From positions 11,203,001 to 11,267,000 of the forward strand of contig JAYKKT010000073.1 in assembly GCA_036023115.1 (NCBI GenBank): a stretch of 64,000 bases of DNA, given 5' to 3'. The notes under the pieces are model-generated. The model saw only the letters and a list, made by a program, of their open reading frames with translations. It was not told the DNA's origin and did no database searches. A program made the translations under genes and the position numbers. Positions 57,166 through 64,000 of the stretch are shown piece by piece; positions within the stretch are counted from its first letter, which is position 1, and the number at the start of each line of letters is the position of its first letter. Origin of the DNA: Brasenia schreberi (lineage: Eukaryota > Streptophyta > Magnoliopsida > Nymphaeales > Cabombaceae).

Positions 57166-57297
57166 GTGGTTGGCACTCAACGTAAAACTTTGTCAGATTT
57201 TTGTTCATGATCCAAATGGACTGAAACACCTACATCAGTAAATGAACTATGTGTTTAGGTTTGTGAGTAGGTTTATGTATGCATCCATTGAAGTAGA

Positions 57298-57605
57298 CAT
57301 GACTGGCTCCAAACCAGCCCGACAGTTCCAACCGGAATTGAACTGGGTCAGGAAATGGCTAGAACCAGAACTGTCAAAATCAGATCAGGATCCCAGAATG
57401 ACTTGATTTGGTTCTAGTTCCAGGTTTTGAGGAATCAGAACTGACAGTTTCATAATTTTTTAATATTTTATCAAAATTCAAAATTTTAATATTTTTTCAA
57501 TTTCGAACGGTTTAAACTTAAACTGGGACCGACGGTTTCAAACCAGAATCAAAATCGGCCTGATTCTAATTCGGTTATGGTTCTTGGTTCTAGGCAAGGA
57601 ACTAG
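57298..57605. repeat. GGTTCC/AACCAG-rich dispersed repeat
   Basis: Words such as CCAAACCAGCCC, GGTTCTAGTTCCAGGTT, AAACTGGGACCGACGGTTTC and CGGTTATGGTTCTTGGTTCT flank an AT-rich core (57440-57500). Composition and layout resemble 2530-2910. Confidence 0.4.
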
Positions 57606-57741
57606 CGATGTGTACATTGGAGTGCATGCCAAGGGTTCTACTCTTAAAAATGTCTTAATATGCTTTGGAACAGTTATGTGGGAGACAAATTTATCAAAAC
57701 AGTCACATGATCATGACTAGCAACTATGATGCATTGAACTC

Positions 57742-58143
57742 TGTTAGGTTGTAGCCATTCTCGGCAACCCAGCACGGTAACGACTGGACTGGCCATCCAG
57801 ACCATTACCCTTATCTAGGGTTGTAGATAGGATAACTATAACAGTCAGACCGTTACCGGAAATCATGATAACAATCCGAATAAGGATGCTTCAGATGAGG
57901 TAAGCCCAACAGGATAACCGGGAAAGGTGGAGCATGCGTTGCTCTATAAATACAGATAGCGCATATAGTTTAAACACTGAGAAAAACATTAAAAAAACCC
58001 GAGAATGGAAGATTCCACTGTGAGGAAACCTCAAACCAGAAACACACTTACCATTTTTTCCACTGCAGGCATACCTGGAAGGGCTCGACGGCGGACAACC
58101 GGAAGCTCGGAAACAACCGAAATCAGGCAAGAAGAACCCCACA
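57742..58143 (+). repeat. copia copy 2, left LTR
   Basis: 402 bp. TATAAATA at 57945-57952. Confidence 0.94.
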
Positions 58144-58145
58144 TC

Positions 58146-58157
58146 TGGTATCAGGGC
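58146..58157 (+). other. primer-binding site (tRNA-iMet type)
   Basis: TGGTATCAGGGC two bases past the LTR, one base off the usual plant TGGTATCAGAGC. Confidence 0.85.
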
Positions 58158-59216
58158 CTCGTTATTGACCCTACAAAAATAGGTACGCAAGTTACTGATC
58201 TAGAAAACAAAAAAAAGGAGGAAGAAAAGAGAGAAGAGAAGAAAGAGGAGTAGGTAGAACATCTAGGGCAAAAAGTCGCGTGAGGCCAAAGACCGAAAGG
58301 TTGAAACCGAGCCACAGTTGGCCACAAGCTGAACCATAGGCGACTATAGGCCGAAAAGCGGAAACAAAACCACAGTCGGCCGTAGGGTGAGCCACAATAG
58401 GCCGTAAGCCGAGAAACAGAAGGACGATGCAGCCACAAAGGGCCGTAGGACTGGAGCGGAGTGGGAATCCGCCAGACTCTCTCTCTCCCTCTCTCATATT
58501 GACTCACTCTCTCTCTTCATGACTTATTTCGCTTAGAAAATTGCCCTCAGTTTTGGAAAACCGCATCGGGCAACGAACTAGAAAGTCAGTTATGCCACGG
58601 TTAATTTCCAAATATTACCAAACTGCCCTTGGACAAAATTACGAAAATATCCAGATATTTTTTGGTAAAAAGATTGTTTTGCCCTTATTGAGCGGAAAAT
58701 CTCTTTTAACCTCCGATTGTTTGTGAAAATTACGAAATATTGGGCTATTGTTTTACATTATTGCCCTTCTTGACTTAAATTATTACATTACTGCCATTAT
58801 GTCAAAAGACAGATTTGTCCCTTTACTTTTGAAAAATTTCAGATTTAGAGAGAGGGCTAAAATTATAGATTTAACCTCGATCAATTATGAATTTTACAGA
58901 AATACCAAGAGTATTTTTACGGGTCTGTCCTTGGGCATTTCAAAAAATTATAAAGTGAATCGATAGTCAAAATTACAATTTTACCCCTGGTATTTTTTTG
59001 AAAAATGTTAAGGGCAGAAATTTTTGGGAAACTTACGTATTTATCCGAGGTTGCTTATGAGTTATTTTTAGCTTGTTTTTATGATATTATGCATCGTTCT
59101 AACAAGATTTCTGCTATGTGTGTTTGTTGCTTATTGATTATTTTCTTTATATACCATCTAATTGTTATAATTGCCAAATACATAAAAATGAATTGAAGAA
59201 TATGTGTCAAAATTGG
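58158..59216 (+). other. copia copy 2 untranslated leader
   Basis: About 1 kb without a supported gene. Purine-rich at 58200-58260, CT-rich at 58470-58520. From 58600 it is close to copy 1's 45320-45890, including TGTCAAAAGACAGATTTGTCC, showing a shared long leader. Confidence 0.6.
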
Positions 59217-59940
59217 CAAAAATTGAAAAACTACACGGTCTGAGCTTACAAACATGGAAGAGGAGAATCCCATTTGCTCTAACACTTAAAGGTGTTGAGT
59301 ATGTATTAAAGGAAACTATGCATCCGCCATAACCAGACGCAACTGAGCAATAGATAGAAATATAATAAAATATTTCTGAAAGATGACACAATAGCAAGGA
59401 CTATCATGTTGACATACATGAATGACTTGATTAGGGTCTTCGAAGAATACGAGACCGTAAAAGAGTTGTTCGTTTAAATAACAACCAAATATGACACAAC
59501 TACCAAACTGCGTGTACAGTTACTACTAGAGAAATACAACTACTCTAAAATAAGAGAAGGAGATAACATAGTATAACATGTAAATCACATGTTGGTAATG
59601 GCTAGGTACCTAACTGTGACAAAGTCAGTAATCACAAAACCAATGTAAATATCAACAATCCTGAACAATCTACCCCCGTCATGGAACATGGTTATCACTG
59701 TCGTCAGGTTAGGGCAAGAGATTAACCTTTCTGAGTTGCCTTTGAAACTAGCAATAGAGCAAGAACACATGAATAAGAACAAGAAAGAAAAATTGCTAGT
59801 AGTAGAAGATGAGATAGGGTCTAGCTCTAAACCCAACTAGAAGAAAAATAAACCAAACAAAAGGTTTGGCAAAAATAACAAAAAGGGGGGTCAACATTTT
59901 AAGAAAACACAGGAAACTGCTTCTCGAGTGAAGTGTTTAA
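59217..59940 (+). pseudogene. copia copy 2 gag, stops and frameshifts
   Basis: Reads LQTWKRRIPFALTLKGVEYV, then LTYMNDLIRVFEEYETVKEL, SELPLKLAIEQEHMNKNKKE and, near 59930, the zinc knuckle CLSCVKMRHYKRDCH. Stops after HPP and EQ, and one-base shifts near 59365 and 59430, break it. The knuckle is better kept than in copy 1. Confidence 0.75.
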
Positions 59941-60049
59941 GTTGTGTAAAGATGAGACACTATAAGAGGGATTGCCACAACTAGAAAAGTGAAGGAAATA
60001 ACCAGTAGCACAGATAGTGAGAGAAGCATGATATAATCTATGTGATATC

Positions 60050-61110
60050 AGAATGTCTGTACATGGACCGCCCGATGACAGGTTGGTGGATCGAATCTGA
60101 AGCAACTAGACACATCTAAAAGACCAAGGAAGGGGCAATGAATCTAAAGGAATATAAAGCAGGAGAACATCGGGTGTACATGAGAAATAACACTTTCTCA
60201 GATAGTTTGGGTAATGGGCCATTTAAAATATTTGTATAAGGCAAACCAATTGTACTGACAGATGTATTAATTGTGACATCAATAAGGTACAATCTGGTCT
60301 CGATCTCTACCTTAGTAAAGAAAGGTTTTGAGGTAAGGTTTATTCCTAGCAAAGTAACTGTGGGGAAACATGGGAGAATATTATTCTCTAGGGAGTTTGA
60401 TATAGAATATGAATTGTTTAAATTAAATGATAATGAAAATGGAAATCCTTCTGCTTATATTGATTATGCATTTAATATTGATGTGAATGTGTGGCATAAA
60501 CACTTTGGGCATATAAGTTTTAAAAGGTTGAGGAAATAGTCCAACTTTACTTCTTAGATTTGAGGAAAATACTTTCAACAAGTGCGAAGCTTATATAGAA
60601 GGAAAAATGATAAGAAAAGTTTTTTCGAAAGAGCCAACATGGGCAATAACTGTGTTGGAAGTCAAATGACATGGATTTATGTGGACCATTTAGAATAAGG
60701 ACACATCATGGAAAGGTTTATTTTATAACTTTTATCGATGATTACTCGAGATATACATATTTATATCTTTTGCCACATAAATTTGAGGCACTAGAAGCTT
60801 TTAAATAATATAAGTAAGAAGTGAAAAACCAACTGAGACATTCAATCAATGTCCTAAGATCAGATAGAGGTGGTGAATATACCTCAGTAGAATTTTTTGA
60901 ATTCTGTAAAGACTTTGATATTGCAAAGCAAAGCAAAATACAATACGCAGAACACCTCAACAAAATGGTGTAGGTAAAAGATAAACAGAACCTTGTTGAA
61001 TATAACAAGGTCAATGTTGATCCATACCTCTCTACCAAGGATATTTTGGGGAGAAGTAGTAAGTACAACGGTTTACATACTTAATAGAGTACCATGTAAA
61101 GCTGTATTCA
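60050..61110 (+). pseudogene. copia copy 2 protease and integrase, decayed
   Basis: Protease: MDRPMTGWWIESEAT, where the family has D-S-G-A-T, so the catalytic Asp is Glu and the Gly is lost. Pre-integrase: VWHKHFGHISFKRLRK (the HH of the zinc finger, 60490-60539). Integrase core: TFIDDYSRYTYLYLLPHKFE-like with a shift, SDRGGEY and QQNGV; the Asp-containing RGGEY piece is preserved. Confidence 0.7.
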
Positions 61111-61126
61111 CTACACCATATGAGAT

Positions 61127-61640
61127 ATGGTTTGGAAGAAATCCAACCTAGGTCATCTCAAGAGGTGGGGATTTATTGCACATGTAAAGATCCTTAATCA
61201 GTCTAGAGACAAGCTAGACAGTAGGTCCTTAAGATGTATATTAATTAGATATCCACAAGGTTCAAAAGGATATCAGTTTTATCATAAGGACTACGGACTG
61301 ATAGAAAGCATAAATGTTGAATTCTTAGAAGATATTAATAATGACATCTTGAAAAACAATGATGATTGTACTGATAATCTAGTAAACCTAAATCAACCAT
61401 CATTAGAACCCATAGAAGATCTTCTTAAAACAACCGAAACCTTAAGTGGACATAAAAGGCCTAGGGTCACTCCGTCCTACTTAAAGAATTATCACACTTA
61501 TCTTTCAGAAGAAGTGTATAATTCAGTAGATTTAGATGAGTTGACTAATAACTTTACTTATCGGCAAGCTATGAATTCATCGAAAGCATCAGATTGGGGG
61601 AAAGCCATGGATGAAGAAATTAAATTCATTGATAAAGTAT
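61127..61640 (+). pseudogene. copia copy 2 integrase C-terminus and linker (open piece)
   Basis: A 197-codon open frame: LGHLKRWGFIAHVKILNQSR, CILIRYPQGSKGYQFYHKDY, FTYRQAMNSSKASDWGKAMD EEIKF. This is the usual copia linker before RT. It runs out of family match near 61637, where an inverted segment begins. Confidence 0.75.
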
Positions 61641-61735
61641 ATACAACCTATAGCTTTCCTTCCCTTCCCTTCGGCAAATCAGTCAATTCTGAAAAAGAAA
61701 ATAAAGGCCTAATAGCTTGAAGGCCTTTATTTCAG
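61638..61735 (+). repeat. inverted segment and hairpin at the copia copy 2 RT junction
   Basis: 61638-61688 matches copy 1 (49741-49785) only in reverse complement: CAACCTATAG, TTTCCTTCC and GGCAAATCAGTCAATTC here versus GAATTGATTGATTTGCC, GGAAGGAAA and CTATAGGTTG there. Forward homology resumes at CTGAAAAAGAA. Then AAATAAAGGCCT (61699-61710) and AGGCCTTTATTT (61721-61732) form a perfect 12-bp stem with a 10-nt loop. After it about 200 bp of RT is absent. Confidence 0.75.
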
Positions 61736-61739
61736 ATTG

Positions 61740-62105
61740 GGCCTTATACATGCATGCAGCAGCCCGAAGGATTTATAGTTGAAGGCCAAGAAAATAAAGT
61801 ATATAGGTTGAGAAAATTCCTATATGGCATGAAACAGTAACCTCGCCAATGGTATTTGACCTTTAAAAATGCCATTACAGAACTTGGGTTTGTGACCAAT
61901 AAACTTGACCACTATGTATATGTCTGTAATAGTGGGAGCCACTTTGTCATCCTATCATTATACGTAGATGACATATTGTTGACTGGGAATGACAATAAGA
62001 TGATTGTCAAAACCAAGTCATGGTTAAACTCAAGGTTCAAAATGAAGGATATGGGGGAAGGATCCTATATCTTGGGTATAAAGATCTCTTGAGATAGAGA
62101 ATCTA
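61740..62105 (+). pseudogene. copia copy 2 reverse transcriptase, C-half
   Basis: QQPEGFIVEGQENKVYRLRK, then FKNAITELGFVTNKLDHYVY and LSLYVDDILLTGNDNKMIVK with the catalytic YVDD, to SYILGIKIS. The fingers/palm N-half (VAKGFSQ to FLNGDLDE in copy 1) is deleted. A TAA follows MKQ near 61839. Confidence 0.8.
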
Positions 62106-62161
62106 AACTCTTATGCCTGAGTCAGGAGTGATATATAAATTATATCCTCAAGAAGTTCAAA

Positions 62162-62821
62162 ATGGGTGAATGCAAGTCTGTTGACACACCCGTTGCAAAG
62201 GGGGTTAAAATAAGTAAGGCTGATTGTCCCGTTAAAGGAGACGATAAGCCTAACATTCCCTATGCACAAGCTGTGCGTAGCTTGATGTATGCTATGTTGT
62301 GTATAAGACCTGATATCAACTTTACTGTTGGTCTTATAAATAGATATCAAAGTAATCCTGAATGGCAACACTGAATAGCTGTACAAAAGATTTTAAGATA
62401 TCTGAAAGGATCAAGAGACTTGAAATTATGTTTTCAAGCATATGAACTGAAAGTGGTAGGATACTCAGATGCTGACTTTGGTGAAAGCAAAGATGATAAC
62501 AAATCAACCTCAGGTCAAATATTCTTATTTGGAGGTGGTGCTGTTTCTTGGGCATGTAAGAAACAGGGTTGTGTAGCATTGCATACACAGGAAGCTGAGT
62601 ATGTGACTTGTTGTATGGCTGCAATGAGTGATGTTTGGATAAGACGCTTCATACGTGATTTGAAGTTGGAAATAAACGACGAGCCAGTTGTCATTTACTG
62701 TGATAACAACACAACAATTGCTCTTATCAAGAGTGGAGCTGATTACTCAAAAAGCAAGCATATAATGGTTAAATACTACTATGTTTATGATATGGTTATG
62801 AGAAAGGAAATATCCATCTAA
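62162..62821 (+). pseudogene. copia copy 2 connection and RNase H (nearly intact)
   Basis: GECKSVDTPVAKGVKISKAD and IRPDINFTVGLINRYQSNPE, a stop near 62372, then a 133-codon frame: VVGYSDADFGESKDDNKSTS, HTQEAEYVTCCMAAMSDVWI, VIYCDNNTTIALIKSGADYS, KSKHI. The RNase H acidic residues in SDADF, EAEY and CDNN are all present. The copia histidine motif YYYVYDMVMR follows. Confidence 0.82.
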
Positions 62822-63051
62822 TACATGCCAATAAATGATATGTTGGCAGACCCCTTGACTAAAGGCATAACAGAGGAACTTTTCTCAAAACATGTTATGA
62901 ACATGGGTTTGAGGTATGTTTGATTGTTGTGTTGGGAAATAACCACACAACGGGTAGTGATTGCAACAACAATCATGAAAGGACATTACTAGGTAAATCT
63001 TGCAAAAGTGTGAGGAAAACCAATATGTCAATCCACTTGGCTCGAATGGCC

Positions 63052-63061
63052 AAGTGAGAGA
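63052..63061 (+). other. polypurine tract, copia copy 2
   Basis: AAGTGAGAGA-like purine run directly before the right LTR. Confidence 0.7.
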
Positions 63062-63476
63062 TGTTAGGTTGTGACCATTCTCGGCAACCTAGCACAGTAA
63101 CGGCTGGACTGACCATCCAGACCGTTACCCGTATCTAGGGTTGCAGATAGGATAGCCATAAGAGCCAGACCGTTACCGAAAATCACGGTAACAGTCTGGA
63201 TAAGGATGCTCCTGATGAGGGAAGCCCAGCAGGACAACCAGGAAAGGTGGAGGATGCGATGCTCTATAAATACAGATCAACGCATACGGTTTAAGCACTG
63301 AGAAAAACATCCAAAAAAAATTGAGAAAAGCTTTCCCTGAAAGATTCCGCTATGAGGAAACCTCAAACCAAAACACACTTACCCATTTCTTCCGCTGCAG
63401 GTGTACCTCAAAGGGCTCGACGACAAACAACCAGATGCTCGAAAAAAAGCCAGAATCAGGCAAGAAGAACCCCACA
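63062..63476 (+). repeat. copia copy 2, right LTR
   Basis: 415 bp, TGTTAGGTTG ... CCCCACA, colinear with the left LTR. Confidence 0.94.
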
Positions 63477-63481
63477 AACTC

Positions 63482-64000
63482 CACATGAAAGCCAATGTGC
63501 CACAACTCATATGAACTAGTACTAACCAATCAACTCTTAAGCACATTAATGCAAATAAAAGAGTATGATTGGTTCCTCAACTTGCATGCTCTCATTACTG
63601 ATTTCATGAGTGTATTAGGACAACACTCCGACCCTGTAGGGTCTAGCCATGGTCGGTCCCGGTTTAAACCAATCGACGGGCCAGTTCTGAACCGACCATG
63701 TTTATGTAGGCTAATACAGTAAGACCCGATTCCTCTGATGTAATCCGATGCTAATGTATGCATAGCGTAGCCTTGCTTTGAGCAATCTAATTTCTTAAAG
63801 TAACCGTATCCAATACATGACCATATTAATACTAAGAGCGGATCACCGATAGACGTGATGAGACAGATGGTGCACATGACCTAGAGGCGGATCGGCCTGC
63901 CCAACCCAAAATCCAAATATGAGCTTTATATGCAACCAACTTAAATATACACCAAAGTGGGCTTCATTGCACCATAATGCCTTTGATGCTCCTAATTTAT
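63482..64000. other. right-edge flank, no gene seen
   Basis: Contains GGTCGGTCCCGGTTTAAACC near 63651, reminiscent of the GGTTCC-rich repeats. No coding or RNA signal. Confidence 0.4.

Larger units (their letters stand above)
57742..63476 (+). mobile_element. Ty1/copia LTR retrotransposon, copy 2 (defective)
   Basis: 5,735 bp. LTRs 57742-58143 and 63062-63476, TG...CA, differing at roughly one base in eight by eye. A perfect 5-bp target-site duplication aactc (57737-57741 and 63477-63481). Same family as copy 1 from the LTRs through RNase H. Domains are in copia order, but gag has stops, the protease Asp is lost and about 200 bp of RT is deleted. Confidence 0.95.

Overview
The window is nuclear DNA from a flowering plant. 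It holds plant genes with GT-AG introns, long AT-rich spacers, (TA)n microsatellites, a pol III tRNA gene, Ty1/copia LTR retrotransposons and many copies of a plant RTE-clade LINE ending in (GTT)n. I cannot name the species from sequence alone. It is a gene-poor, repeat-rich stretch: by my tally the LINE copies and the two copia elements each make up roughly a fifth of the window.

Genes, left to right. (1) 984-644, minus strand: first exon of a plastid f-type thioredoxin; the rest lies beyond the left edge. (2) 3546-4589, plus: a two-exon nuclear Cir_N/LENG1-like gene whose canonical frame is broken near the N-terminus. (3) 13221-27486, plus: an importin-beta family gene of the SAD2/IPO7-8 type. 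Its 5' and 3' thirds are intact and correctly spliced, but its middle carries an in-frame stop, frameshifts and missing coding segments, so as it stands it is an intron-retaining pseudogene. (4) 42297-42175, minus: first exon of a QCR9-like subunit of the cytochrome bc1 complex, with no second exon found nearby. (5) 42908-42980, plus: an intact tRNA-Lys(CUU).

Mobile DNA. Ten copies of one RTE-type LINE family lie in both orientations, several with target-site duplications of 13-17 bp. The longest (33712-36966) covers endonuclease to 3' tail but is dead. One 192-bp copy (26472-26663) joins the LINE 5' end directly to its 3' end and has a perfect 13-bp target-site duplication. Two copia elements of one family, 44457-51712 and 57742-63476, have paired LTRs, a tRNA-iMet-type primer site and a decayed gag-pol. 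The first contains an internal multi-copy rearrangement and a nested LINE; the second contains a small in-place inversion. Several tRNA-derived SINE families, small inverted-repeat elements, a three-copy 188-bp tandem repeat and long microsatellites fill most of the rest.

The genes are housekeeping genes without operon-like links. I see no new functional system. The most informative features are the structural accidents: the broken importin gene, the short LINE derivative, the copia rearrangements, and the orphan QCR9 and frameshifted LENG1-like genes.
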